Below, piece by piece: positions 51,964 through 60,217 of a DNA stretch of 64,000 nucleotides (its first letter is position 1; the number at the start of each line of letters is the position of its first letter). Origin of the DNA: UBA6614 sp002433235 (GTDB lineage: Bacteria; Verrucomicrobiota; Verrucomicrobiia; Limisphaerales; UBA1100). Position numbers and translations under genes: made by a program. The stretch spans positions 68,111-132,110 of the forward strand of contig DJHS01000054.1 in assembly GCA_002433235.1 (NCBI GenBank), given 5' to 3'. Below the pieces are notes generated by a model. That model searched no databases. It saw nothing but the letters and a program-made list of their open reading frames with translations, and was not told the origin of the DNA.

Positions 51964-53409
51964 TCAGGTGGATGGGGTGGGTTCGCCCATGCTTTCCTTG
52001 CTGTCTTCCGCGGATTCTTCGTCGGGCGTGGTAGCCTGCTCGGTGGCTTCCTCTTCGTCCTCTCCACTCGCGGGAGCGGGTTCCGCGGATTCTTCTTCTG
52101 ACTCAGGGGTTTCATCAGGCTGCGGTTCAGCCTGTTCTGCCTCGGCGGGAGTTTCGCCGTTTTCACGCCGGGTCGTCTCAGCTTGTACGGCCTCGTGGAG
52201 GGCTTGGGCGGATTCCTCCAGCCCGGGCATGCCGGCAAGGTCATCCACCTCGGCTTGGCGAAGATCTTCAAAGGTGTGGAAGCCACAGTTGACCAGCGTA
52301 GTGGCCTGTTCCTCAGAGATGCCCGGCACCGCGGCGATGGCGGCGATGGCTTGGGCAACCTGATCGTCAAAGCTGACGGTCTCCACTTCCTCAGCGTCGA
52401 TGTCAATTTGCCAGCCGCTGAGCTTGCTGGTCAGGCGGGCATTTTGCCCGCGCTTGCCGATGGCCAGCGAGAGTTGATCCTCGGAGACGAGGATGCGCAC
52501 CCGCTTGTTGGCCTCATCGATTTCAAAATCCTTCAGAACTGCCGGCGCAAGGCAGTTGGTCACGTAGGTCTGGATGTCGGAGTCCCACTTGATGATGTCG
52601 ACCTTCTCGTTATTCAACTCGCGGACGATGTTCTTGACGCGTTGCCCACGCAGGCCCACGCAGGCACCCACAGGATCCACCCGGTTGTCCCGGGAGTGTA
52701 CCGCTAGCTTGGTGCGAAAGCCCGGTTCGCGCGCAATGGCAATGACTTCCACCGTGCCATCGGCGATCTCAGACACTTCATTGTTGAACAGCTTGATGAC
52801 AAACTGCGGGTCGGCGCGGGAGAGGATAATCTCCGGTCCATTCGGCCCATCCTCAACCGCTTTCACAAAGCAGCGCAGCCGTTCACCAACCTGATATTCC
52901 TCGATGGGGACGCGTTCGCGGTTGGGCAGGAGTGCCTCAAACTTGCCCAAATCCAGCTTCACGTCGGAGCGTTCAAAGCCGCGCACGGTGCCGCTGACAA
53001 TGTCACCGGTACGGTCCTTGAACTCATCCCAAATCATCGCCTTTTCCGCCCGGCGCATTTGTTGCAGCAGGGCCTGCTTGGCATGTTGGGCGGCGATGCG
53101 GCCAAAACCGGCGGGTGTGACTTCCTTCTCAATCTCGTCCCCCGGTCTCGCATCATCCTTGATCTGCATTGCGTCAAACCGCGAAATCTCGTCGTGTTCC
53201 GATTTCACCCGGTCCACCACGATCAATTTCGCAAACGCGCGGATTTCGCCCGTCTTTGGGTCCGTCTCACACCGCAAATCTCGCGCGGGGCCTACGGCTT
53301 TTTTGGCCGCGGTCACCACCGCCTCGTTCACCGCAGCCATCAGGTCCTCGCGCTTGATGCCGCGTTCTTTTTCAAACTGGTCTAGGACAGCCAAAAGTTC
53401 AGCATTCAT
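51964..53409 (-). CDS. nusA: Transcription termination/antitermination protein NusA
   Basis: A 481-residue RNA polymerase-binding factor. N-terminal domain (1-110), S1 domain (about 133-200, 'DIVSGTVRGFERSDVKLDL'), KH1 and KH2 ('GACVGLRGQRVKNIVREL', 'LSLAIGKRGQNARL'), then a helix-hairpin-helix region ('VPGISEEQATTLVNCGFHTF', 'MPGLEESAQ') and a long acidic tail (about 415-481). First gene of the nusA-infB-rbfA operon; rimP, which often precedes nusA, is not next to it. The leader has a candidate terminator hairpin (53448-53472), so NusA could control its own synthesis by attenuation. Confidence 0.97.
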   Translation of the reverse strand: MNAELLAVLDQFEKERGIKREDLMAAVNEAVVTAAKKAVGPARDLRCETDPKTGEIRAFAKLIVVDRVKSEHDEISRFDAMQIKDDARPGDEIEKEVTPAGFGRIAAQHAKQALLQQMRRAEKAMIWDEFKDRTGDIVSGTVRGFERSDVKLDLGKFEALLPNRERVPIEEYQVGERLRCFVKAVEDGPNGPEIILSRADPQFVIKLFNNEVSEIADGTVEVIAIAREPGFRTKLAVHSRDNRVDPVGACVGLRGQRVKNIVRELNNEKVDIIKWDSDIQTYVTNCLAPAVLKDFEIDEANKRVRILVSEDQLSLAIGKRGQNARLTSKLSGWQIDIDAEEVETVSFDDQVAQAIAAIAAVPGISEEQATTLVNCGFHTFEDLRQAEVDDLAGMPGLEESAQALHEAVQAETTRRENGETPAEAEQAEPQPDETPESEEESAEPAPASGEDEEEATEQATTPDEESAEDSKESMGEPTPST

Positions 53410-53447
53410 AACACATCCGCCAGTTTGCCGGGGACAATTTGGCTAAC

Positions 53448-53472
53448 AAAAAAGCCGGAAAAGAATCCGACT
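53448..53472 (-). terminator. Terminator-like hairpin in the nusA leader (candidate attenuator)
   Basis: Minus strand: AGTCGGA (53466-53472), loop TTCTTTT, TCCGGCT (53453-53459), a 7-bp stem with one G-U pair, followed by T (A at 53448-53453). It lies about 39 bases before the nusA ATG and downstream of the candidate promoter at 53512-53540. No minus-strand gene lies upstream that would need a terminator here. Confidence 0.6.
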
Positions 53473-53477
53473 TGCCA

Positions 53478-53493
53478 TGCTGGCCATCCAGCA
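53478..53493 (-). other. Hairpin preceding the nusA leader terminator
   Basis: TGCTGG and CCAGCA form a perfect 6-bp stem around a 4-base loop, five bases upstream (in the transcript) of the terminator-like hairpin. It may be part of an attenuation structure. Confidence 0.4.
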
Positions 53494-53511
53494 ACAACTT
53501 GACTCGCCGGC

Positions 53512-53540
53512 AGCCTAGCCCTCGCGCCAAAGTGCGTCAA
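53512..53540 (-). promoter_or_regulatory. Candidate sigma-70 promoter of the nusA operon
   Basis: Minus strand: TTGACG (53535-53540, five of six consensus bases), a 17-base spacer, TAGGCT (53512-53517, TAnnnT). The predicted leader is about 95 bases and includes two hairpins, the second terminator-like. Confidence 0.5.
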
Positions 53541-53551
53541 GCGGCAAAAAC

Positions 53552-53580
53552 TTGCCCGAAAAAGCCGCCCGCGCTAGCTT
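53552..53580 (+). promoter_or_regulatory. Candidate sigma-70 promoter of sppA, predicting a leaderless mRNA
   Basis: TTGCCC (53552-53557), a 17-base spacer, TAGCTT (53575-53580), then six bases to the sppA ATG. No Shine-Dalgarno is visible. It is back to back with the nusA promoter. Confidence 0.45.
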
Positions 53581-53586
53581 GACCGC

Positions 53587-54714
53587 ATGAGTGAAGACCC
53601 TCCGGAACACGGTGTGCCCCCCCGCCTCAACATGCCCCCAGCCGGGGGAGATGAGCCTCGCCGGCGCTCCGGTTGGTGGCTGGTTGGGTTGGCGCTTCTC
53701 TTCTTTCTGGCTGTGTTGGGCTTTAGTTTTATTCAAGCCATGGGAGACTTGGCCGGCAGTTTTCGGTCCGCTGCGCCCGGCTTGGACAAGTATCGCGAAA
53801 TCCAAATGCGCGATGGCGACACCCAGGCCAAAATCGCTGTGATCAAGGTGGAAGGCGTTATTTCCCGATACAGCTTTGACGGCACGGGCCAGAACATGGT
53901 CACCCGCGTGCGCGACCAATTCATACTCGCCAAGCGCGATTCCTCCGTGCGTGCCGTTCTGTTGCAGGTTGATTCGCCCGGCGGCGAAGTAATGGCTTCG
54001 GATGAAATCCACGACTTGATCGAGGGTTATACCGAGGACACAGGCAACCCCGTCATCTGTTCCATGTCGGGCATCGCCGCGAGCGGTGGCTACTATGTTG
54101 CGGCTCCGTGTGAATTCATTGTTGCGCATGAACTGACCCTCACCGGAAGTATTGGCGTGATTATGCAAACTGTAAACGTCCACGGCCTGATGGAAAAAGT
54201 TGGAGCCCGGCCGTTTACCATCACCAGCGGCGAGAACAAGGATGCCATGAGCATCTTCAAAGCACCCGATGAGATTGAGGCTGACGGCGATGAAAAGCTC
54301 TTCGATGAACTGGTTCAGTTTTACTTTGGCCGGTTCAAGAAAATCATCGAGGACGGACGCGGCGCGGCGCAAAAGTTCAACCGTGACAAAAAAGACAAGG
54401 GTCGGCCGCTATCCGCCGGCTGGGCGAGTCTTGCCGATGGGCGCATCCTCTCGGGCGTCGTGGCATACGAGAACGGCTTCGTTGACAAGCTGGGCGGATT
54501 CGATGACGCCGTGGCCGAGGCCGAGCGCATCATTGGCCTCACGGATGATGGCACGGCCAGCCTCGTGCGTTACGCCGCGCCGTTCGACTTGTCCGGTCTG
54601 CTTCGTTTTTTTGTCAAGGCCGATAACCCTGAGTTGAAAGTGGATCTTGGTGTGGAGTTTCCCCGGCTGGATCCTGGTCGGCCCTATTATCTTTCTCCAG
54701 TGATTTACAGGTAG
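53587..54714 (+). CDS. sppA: Signal peptide peptidase SppA (36K type)
   Basis: A 375-residue membrane-anchored serine protease that degrades remnant signal peptides. A polar N-terminus is followed by one transmembrane helix (about 29-48). The S49 protease domain has 'LQVDSPGGEVMASDEI' (126-141), the nucleophile Ser166 in 'SGIAASGGYYVAAP' and the general-base Lys218 in 'TSGENKDAMS'. It is divergent from nusA with 177 bases between. The upp start follows one base after its stop. Confidence 0.94.
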   Translation: MSEDPPEHGVPPRLNMPPAGGDEPRRRSGWWLVGLALLFFLAVLGFSFIQAMGDLAGSFRSAAPGLDKYREIQMRDGDTQAKIAVIKVEGVISRYSFDGTGQNMVTRVRDQFILAKRDSSVRAVLLQVDSPGGEVMASDEIHDLIEGYTEDTGNPVICSMSGIAASGGYYVAAPCEFIVAHELTLTGSIGVIMQTVNVHGLMEKVGARPFTITSGENKDAMSIFKAPDEIEADGDEKLFDELVQFYFGRFKKIIEDGRGAAQKFNRDKKDKGRPLSAGWASLADGRILSGVVAYENGFVDKLGGFDDAVAEAERIIGLTDDGTASLVRYAAPFDLSGLLRFFVKADNPELKVDLGVEFPRLDPGRPYYLSPVIYR

Positions 54715-54715
54715 C

Positions 54716-55339
54716 TTGAAAAACGTCACCGTCATCGACCATCCCCTTGTGCAATCGCGCCTGTCTCGACTGCGCGATGCCTCCACGCCGCACGGCGAAT
54801 TTCGCCGACTCTTGCGAGAACTGTCTGTCCCGCTCGTTTACGAGGCCGCGCGGGATCTTCCCACCAGGTCACGCCGGGTGAAGACGCCGCTGGCGGCCAC
54901 CGGGGGAGTCACTTTGGCTCGGGAGGTTTTGTTGGTTCCGATTCTCCGGGCGGCACTTGGGATGCTCAGTGGCCTCGATGAACTGCTGCCAGATGCCCGG
55001 GTTGGATACATTGGACTGGCTCGCAATGAGAAGACCCTCGAGCCGGAATGGTATCTGGACAAGGTGCCGCGTCGCTTAGCACGTTATGAGGTTTTCCTGC
55101 TGGACCCCATGTTGGCTACGGGAGGCAGCGCCTTGGCGGCGGGGGAAATGCTTGAGCGTCGGGGTGCGCGAACGATTCGGTTTGTCCATGTGCTGGCCGC
55201 TCCCGAGGGCCTGCGTACAGTCCGCAAACGATTTCCCCAGTCTCAAATCTACACCGGGGCTATTGACAGCCATCTGGATTCCAACGGCTACATTGTGCCT
55301 GGGTTGGGTGATGCGGGTGACCGGTGCTTCGGCTGTTAA
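54716..55339 (+). CDS. upp: Uracil phosphoribosyltransferase
   Basis: Converts uracil and PRPP to UMP in pyrimidine salvage. The 207 residues are normal length. The PRPP-binding loop is 'LLDPMLATGGSAL', the start 'HPLVQSRLSRLRDASTP' and the C-terminal uracil-binding 'GYIVPGLGDAGDRCFG' are family blocks. The start is TTG one base after the sppA stop; no ATG gives a complete N-terminus. Confidence 0.95.
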   Translation: MKNVTVIDHPLVQSRLSRLRDASTPHGEFRRLLRELSVPLVYEAARDLPTRSRRVKTPLAATGGVTLAREVLLVPILRAALGMLSGLDELLPDARVGYIGLARNEKTLEPEWYLDKVPRRLARYEVFLLDPMLATGGSALAAGEMLERRGARTIRFVHVLAAPEGLRTVRKRFPQSQIYTGAIDSHLDSNGYIVPGLGDAGDRCFGC

Positions 55340-55387
55340 AAGGCAAAAAAAACTTTTCGACCGTCCGCTACCTTTCTACCTTCGCGG

Positions 55388-56518
55388 ATGCCTTCCGAAA
55401 ATCTGTTGCTCATTGCTGACAGCGAGAAGGATGCCGATATGCTTTATGCCACCGGCCTGTTTGTGCCGGATCCGTTCATCTACCTGCGGCTGCGGGGGCG
55501 GCATTACATCGTGATGAGCGACTTGGAGTTCGACCGGGCCAAAAGACTAGCACCCCATTGCCGCGTCCTGTCGTTGTCCGAATATGCCGAGAAAGCGAAG
55601 GGGCATGGCGCCAGAGAGGTGCCGCTGGTTGAGGTCGTGGCGGTTGTTTTAAAGGAGCGCAAAATTCGTTCAGTTACTGTGCCCGGAAGTTTTCCCCATG
55701 GATTGGCGGTGAAGCTGGAGAAGTTGGGCGTCCGGGTGAAAGCCAGTCGCGGGCCGATTTTTCCACAGCGCGAGTTTAAAACACCGGATGAAATTCGCAA
55801 AGTGAAAGCCGCCGTGGCAATGACCGAGGTGGGCATGTCGGAGGCCATTCAGACCCTGCGCCGGAGCCGTATAGACAAGGGAGGACGGCTCATTTACCGT
55901 AACGCCACGCTAACCAGCGAGAAACTGCAGGCCATCATTGGCGCGGCCGTGCTAACGGCCGGCGGCATCGCCGCGAATACCATTGTCGCCTGCGGCAATC
56001 AAGGCACCGATCCGCATGAACGGGGTCACGGGCCGCTCAAGGCGCATTCACCCATCATCATCGACATTTTTCCCCGAGCGGAGAAGACGGGCTATTTCGG
56101 CGACATCACTCGCACGGTGGTGCGGGGTCGCGCTAGCGAGCGCGTCCGGGAGATGTATGCGGCCGTCCTCAAGGCGCAGGAGGTGGCGATGTCCAAGATT
56201 CGTGCCGGGGTGTCGATGGTCGGCGCGCATCAGGCGGTGGTGGATCATTTTGAATCAGGCGGTTGGTTTTCCGGTCGTCGAAATGGCCACATGGAAGGGT
56301 TTTTTCATGGAACGGGGCATGGGCTGGGGCTGGAGATTCACGAGATGCCTCGCATCGGCGCGGGATCCAAGGCCAAATTTCGCCCGGGCCAAATCCTTAC
56401 GGTGGAGCCGGGGTTGTACTATCCTGGTGTCGGTGGGGTTCGTCTCGAGGATGATATTCTGGTGACCAAGGGGCGCCCGCGCAACCTGACCCGCTGTGAA
56501 AAGGTGCTGGAGGTTTAA
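55388..56518 (+). CDS. M24-family metallopeptidase (Xaa-Pro aminopeptidase-like)
   Basis: A 376-residue cytoplasmic peptidase. The C-terminal pita-bread domain holds all five metal ligands: D226 ('IIIDIFPR'), D239 ('GDITRTV'), H311 ('GTGHGLGLEIHEM'), E340 ('TVEPGLY') and E354 ('GVRLEDD'). The N-terminal creatinase-like domain is shorter than in PepP. Substrate preference (Xaa-Pro dipeptides or other) cannot be fixed. Stand-alone gene, 48 bases after upp; a pair of TACCTT boxes upstream lacks a good -35. Confidence 0.9.
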   Translation: MPSENLLLIADSEKDADMLYATGLFVPDPFIYLRLRGRHYIVMSDLEFDRAKRLAPHCRVLSLSEYAEKAKGHGAREVPLVEVVAVVLKERKIRSVTVPGSFPHGLAVKLEKLGVRVKASRGPIFPQREFKTPDEIRKVKAAVAMTEVGMSEAIQTLRRSRIDKGGRLIYRNATLTSEKLQAIIGAAVLTAGGIAANTIVACGNQGTDPHERGHGPLKAHSPIIIDIFPRAEKTGYFGDITRTVVRGRASERVREMYAAVLKAQEVAMSKIRAGVSMVGAHQAVVDHFESGGWFSGRRNGHMEGFFHGTGHGLGLEIHEMPRIGAGSKAKFRPGQILTVEPGLYYPGVGGVRLEDDILVTKGRPRNLTRCEKVLEV

Positions 56519-56540
56519 CACGAAAAAGGCGTCTAAAAAC

Positions 56541-56568
56541 TTGCCACTTTAGGGCGAATCAGTACTTT
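56541..56568 (+). promoter_or_regulatory. Candidate promoter of the rpoD-apt-ogg unit, near-leaderless
   Basis: TTGCCA (56541-56546), 16-base spacer, TACTTT (56563-56568), then ten bases to the ATG. The predicted leader is only a few bases, and there is no Shine-Dalgarno. Confidence 0.4.
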
Positions 56569-56578
56569 TCATCCCCGC

Positions 56579-57577
56579 ATGGTGGCTAAATCAGGGAAAA
56601 CGGTGAAAAAGAAAACCGCAGGCAAAAAGGTCTCGGCGCGGAAGCGTCCCGCTGTCAGGAAAAAGAAGGGCACCAACGGCGTTTCCAAGCATCCGCCGGT
56701 GTCGGTCATTTCGCACGCCAAACAGCCCGATCACGCTGGGCCAGCTTATGATGGTGACTCGGCCATCAAACTTTACCTGAACGAGATTGCTCGCACCCCG
56801 TTGCTCACCATCCAGGAGGAGATTGAACTGGCCGCGCGCATCAAGAAAGGTGACGAGGAGGCCGAGCAACACATGATCAAGGCCAACCTTCGCCTGGTGG
56901 TCAAAATCGCCCGTGATTACGAGGGGCTCGGCCTGCCGCTTTTGGACCTCATCGACGAGGGCAACATGGGCCTTATGAAGGCGGTCACCCGCTTTGATCC
57001 CGCCAAGGGTGGCAAGCTGTCCACATACGCCTCGTGGTGGATCAAGCAATCCATCAAGCGGGCCCTTGCCAACCAGTCCAAAACCATTCGACTGCCTGTG
57101 CACTTGGTGGACAAGATTTCCAAGATGCGTCGCGTGGCCATGCACATGCAGGAGGAACTCGGACGCGAACCCACCGATGATGAATTGGCTGAGGAGATGC
57201 ACATGACCGCCGCGCGCGTGGCCCAACTCCGGACCGCCGCCATTCGCCCCGCGTCTCTTGATGCCCCGGTAGGGGACAACGCGGATTCTGATACGCTGGG
57301 CGATCTGGTGGAGGACAGCCATGTTCACAATCCCTACGAGGAACTGGAGGAAAAAACCGTCAACGCTATGTTGCATCAGTTGCTGGACACACTTAGCGAA
57401 CGCGAGGCAGAGATATTAAAATACCGGTTTGGAATTGGTGGGGGAGACGTGAAAACGCTGGAGGAAGTGGGCGAGCAATTCGGGGTCACCCGCGAGCGTG
57501 TCCGGCAGGTGCAGAACATTGCCCTCGCGCGCATGCGCCGAATGATCGAGAAGCTGGAGAAATACGAGCATCATTAA
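56579..57577 (+). CDS. RNA polymerase sigma-70 factor (RpoD/RpoS group)
   Basis: A 332-residue sigma factor. A Lys/Arg-rich N-terminus (1-40) replaces region 1.1. Region 1.2 begins at 61 ('AIKLYLNEIARTPLLT'), region 2 spans about 96-175 with the -10-reading 'TYASWWIKQSIKRALANQSK', then region 3 and region 4.2 with 'TLEEVGEQFGVTRERVRQVQ' (most factors end this motif in RQIE). Group 1 factors in many Gram-negatives are longer, so this could be the main sigma or a group 2 factor; the window cannot decide. apt starts directly after the stop. Confidence 0.93.
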   Translation: MVAKSGKTVKKKTAGKKVSARKRPAVRKKKGTNGVSKHPPVSVISHAKQPDHAGPAYDGDSAIKLYLNEIARTPLLTIQEEIELAARIKKGDEEAEQHMIKANLRLVVKIARDYEGLGLPLLDLIDEGNMGLMKAVTRFDPAKGGKLSTYASWWIKQSIKRALANQSKTIRLPVHLVDKISKMRRVAMHMQEELGREPTDDELAEEMHMTAARVAQLRTAAIRPASLDAPVGDNADSDTLGDLVEDSHVHNPYEELEEKTVNAMLHQLLDTLSEREAEILKYRFGIGGGDVKTLEEVGEQFGVTRERVRQVQNIALARMRRMIEKLEKYEHH

Positions 57578-58108
57578 ATGAGCGCCGTTACCGCCACCGA
57601 GATCGAGGCTGCCATCCGCAACGTACCCGACTTTCCGCAGCCGGGAATCCAGTTTAAGGACATCACCCCGGTGCTTGGCAACGCCCGCCTCTTTGCCGGT
57701 GCCGTCGACCTTATGACCGCCAAGCATGCTGGGGCCGGTATCGATGCCTGTGTGGGTATCGATGCGCGCGGATTCATCTTTGCTGCCGCAGCTGCCAAGC
57801 AGCTCGGTGCCGCCTTCGTGCCCATTCGCAAAAAGGGCAAGCTGCCATGGAAAACCCACGAGGAAAGTTATAGCTTGGAGTATGGCGAAGCCACCGTCGC
57901 CATTCATCAGGATGCTCTCCAGCCCGGTGCGCGCGTGCTGCTTCTCGATGATCTTCTCGCTACTGGTGGCACCGCAGCGGCAGCGGCAAATTTGCTCCAG
58001 AAGATCGACGCGGAAATTGTGGAGGTTGGGTTCCTCATCGAGTTGGGTTTCCTCAATGGCCGTGAGAAAATGAACGGTGCTCCGATCAGCTCGCTGATCA
58101 CCTACTAG
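57578..58108 (+). CDS. apt: Adenine phosphoribosyltransferase
   Basis: Salvages adenine to AMP with PRPP. The 176 residues include 'PDFPQPGIQFKDITPVL' (15-31), 'GIDARGFIFAAAAA', 'RKKGKLPW' and the PRPP loop 'VLLLDDLLATGGTAAAA'. It starts directly after the sigma factor stop and ends three bases before the glycosylase gene. Confidence 0.95.
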   Translation: MSAVTATEIEAAIRNVPDFPQPGIQFKDITPVLGNARLFAGAVDLMTAKHAGAGIDACVGIDARGFIFAAAAAKQLGAAFVPIRKKGKLPWKTHEESYSLEYGEATVAIHQDALQPGARVLLLDDLLATGGTAAAAANLLQKIDAEIVEVGFLIELGFLNGREKMNGAPISSLITY

Positions 58109-58111
58109 CGC

Positions 58112-58972
58112 ATGGCGGCCTCAGCCACCGCCACGTTTCTGGTACGCGACTATGATCTCGCGGCTACGCTCACCTCCGGACAGGCCTTCCGCTGGCGCGA
58201 AGTCGATGGCGCATGGGAAAACGTCCTTGCCGGTCGTTGGGTTCGCCTAGCCTCCAACGGCCAAACCATCGCCGCCCGTGTCGTGCGCCCCATCCGCGAT
58301 TGGCAGTGGTTGCGCGATTACCTGCAAGTCGATCTTGACCTGCAAACCATTTACGGCGGTTTCCCCGCTGCTGATCCGCATCTCGCCGCCGCTCGCCGCA
58401 CCTGCCATGGCCTGCGCCTACTGCAGCAGGATCCCTGGGAAACCCTCGCGGGTTTCATCTGTTCCAGCAACAAACAGATTGTGCAGATCGAGCAGATCAT
58501 CGGCGAAGTTTGCACGCGCTTTGGCAAACCCGCACGCGTCGGCTGGCACACTTTTCCCACAGCGGAACGCATCGCCGCCTGCACCGAGGCCGAACTGCGC
58601 GCCTGTCGCATGGGCTACCGCGCCAAGTACCTTTTGGGCAGCGCCCAAATGATTGGGCGGGGCGAGATTCAACTCGAGGCTCTCCGCGCCATGTCCTACG
58701 CCAAGGCTCGTGAAGAAATCCAGCGCCTTCCTGGCATCGGCCCCAAGGTTGGCGACTGTATTCTCCTGTTCGCCTATGGCTTTCCCGACGCGTTCCCTGT
58801 TGATACCTGGGTCCTCAAAGCTCTGCGTCAGCTCTACTTTCCCCACCGCGCCCCCAAGCCCAAGCGCCTGCAAGCCTTTATCCAAAAACACTTCGCTCCC
58901 CATCACGGCTACGCCCAGCAATACCTTTTTCATCATGTGCGCACGCAGGATGGATTGAGAGGGAAATCTTGA
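58112..58972 (+). CDS. OGG1-type 8-oxoguanine DNA glycosylase
   Basis: A 286-residue base-excision repair enzyme of the OGG1/AlkA-like helix-hairpin-helix family. The N-terminal domain begins 'TLTSGQAFRWREVDG', then 'FICSSNKQIVQIEQII' (OGG1-like) and the HhH-GPD motif 'LPGIGPKVGDCILLFAYG' with catalytic Lys212 and, after it, Asp231 in 'FPVDTW'. In human OGG1 the residue two after this Asp is His; here it is Trp, as I recall from some bacterial OGG1-like proteins. The closely spaced apt and sigma genes suggest one transcript. Confidence 0.9.
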   Translation: MAASATATFLVRDYDLAATLTSGQAFRWREVDGAWENVLAGRWVRLASNGQTIAARVVRPIRDWQWLRDYLQVDLDLQTIYGGFPAADPHLAAARRTCHGLRLLQQDPWETLAGFICSSNKQIVQIEQIIGEVCTRFGKPARVGWHTFPTAERIAACTEAELRACRMGYRAKYLLGSAQMIGRGEIQLEALRAMSYAKAREEIQRLPGIGPKVGDCILLFAYGFPDAFPVDTWVLKALRQLYFPHRAPKPKRLQAFIQKHFAPHHGYAQQYLFHHVRTQDGLRGKS

Positions 58973-59024
58973 GGCTCAAGCTCCTTTCCACTACTTCCTA
59001 TTCCCCACTCACTACTCGCAACTT

Positions 59025-59777
59025 ATGCTTCGCGTTACCAACACCCCCGCTGATTTTGAGGCGCTGGCCAAAACGGACCTGTCCGAAACCACCTGTATCG
59101 TACTCGACATTCTTCGTGCCACGAGCAGTATGGTTGCCGCACTGGCCAATGGAGCAGATGGAATTCTGCCGGTGGCCACGATTGAGGAGGCGCTTGCTGC
59201 GAAGGAGTCGCGGCCGGACGCGTTGTTGGCTGGGGAACGGGAGGGATATCGCATCACGGCCGCGCAGGCCGGCGGAACGGACTTTGATCTCGGCAATTCG
59301 CCGCGCGAGTACACGACGGAAGCGGTGGCGGGCAAAACGATCATCACCACCACCACGAATGGGACGCGTGCCTTGAGGGCATGTGCAGGCGCGCGGCAAG
59401 TGTTTGTGGGCAGTTTCTTGAATCTTACTTCAACACTGAAACATCTTCGGACTGATTCTCCGGCCTGCCTGATCATTGTTTGTGGAGGGACGTACGAGGA
59501 GGCGGCCTTGGAGGATGTCCTTGCCGCCGGCGCAATCACGAATGAACTGTGGGACTTATACGGAACTGGGGTGGAGGATTCCGCACAGCTCGCGCGCCAC
59601 TTGTTCCTAAGCATGGGCGATGATCTTGAGGGGGCCATGCGTTACGCCCGGAATGGCCGCCGTTTATTGAGCCTGCCGGATTTGGCGGCGGACGTGAGGT
59701 ATTGCGTCCAGCGGGATATTTATTCGCTCGTGGCCGGGGTTTCGGCAGAGGATGAGGTGGTGTCCATCGTCGGCTGA
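59025..59777 (+). CDS. comB: 2-phosphosulfolactate phosphatase family protein (ComB)
   Basis: A 250-residue protein of the ComB family, named for the second step of coenzyme M synthesis in methanogens but widespread in bacteria, where the role is uncertain (sulfolactate formation is one). Family blocks 'CIVLDILRATSSMVAAL' (28-44), 'FDLGNSPREY' and 'TTTTNGTRAL' are present. The last 58 bases overlap the convergent DoxX-like gene. The ATG is preceded by no clear Shine-Dalgarno. Confidence 0.88.
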   Translation: MLRVTNTPADFEALAKTDLSETTCIVLDILRATSSMVAALANGADGILPVATIEEALAAKESRPDALLAGEREGYRITAAQAGGTDFDLGNSPREYTTEAVAGKTIITTTTNGTRALRACAGARQVFVGSFLNLTSTLKHLRTDSPACLIIVCGGTYEEAALEDVLAAGAITNELWDLYGTGVEDSAQLARHLFLSMGDDLEGAMRYARNGRRLLSLPDLAADVRYCVQRDIYSLVAGVSAEDEVVSIVG

Positions 59778-60217
59778 TTTCTCCATCCAAACGCAGCCGC
59801 AAAACAAGCGACGGTCACCAGTGCATCCAGAATCACGTGCAGCCAGCCCACACGCGCAGATAGCAGTGGGCCGAGGCAGCCGCATTCGCCCTCAAAGCCC
59901 TGCAGGCGCAGCGAGGTCAGCAGTACCGTGAAGGCAAGAAACAGCATGCCGGCGACCAGTGAGGCGGGGCGGGCGGCAAATGTGCTGACGAGCAGCACCC
60001 CCAAGCCCAGCTCAAACCAAGGAAGGGATTCGGCAAACTGCAGGAGCAGGCCGGGATGGTCGCGCAGTACGGGAAGCTGCATGGTGTCGAGAGTGTTGGC
60101 GAAGCTGTTGAGGTCGCCGAGCTTGAGCCAGCCAGAGTAGAGCAGGAGACTGCCAGTAATAAGTCGGATGACCAGAGGCGGCCATGCGGAGGAGATGGGT
60201 GTGGGCTCAGCGTCCAT
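59720..60217 (-). CDS. DoxX/MauE-like membrane protein
   Basis: A 165-residue protein with four hydrophobic helices (about 14-33, 68-87, 88-105 and 125-146). The second half has 'CGCLGPLL' in a loop, resembling MauE/methylamine utilisation and DoxX-type quinone or thiol redox membrane proteins. The Cys pair may take part in disulfide chemistry. The final ~17 residues are Thr/Ser/Glu-rich and their codons overlap comB on the other strand. It directly abuts the rhodanese-like gene. Confidence 0.8.
   Translation of the reverse strand: MDAEPTPISSAWPPLVIRLITGSLLLYSGWLKLGDLNSFANTLDTMQLPVLRDHPGLLLQFAESLPWFELGLGVLLVSTFAARPASLVAGMLFLAFTVLLTSLRLQGFEGECGCLGPLLSARVGWLHVILDALVTVACFAAAFGWRNQPTMDTTSSSAETPATSE

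Noticed and set aside
55369..55382. Duplicate TACCTT boxes before the M24 peptidase as a -10 element
   Set aside because: No acceptable -35 element lies 16-18 bases upstream of either copy.
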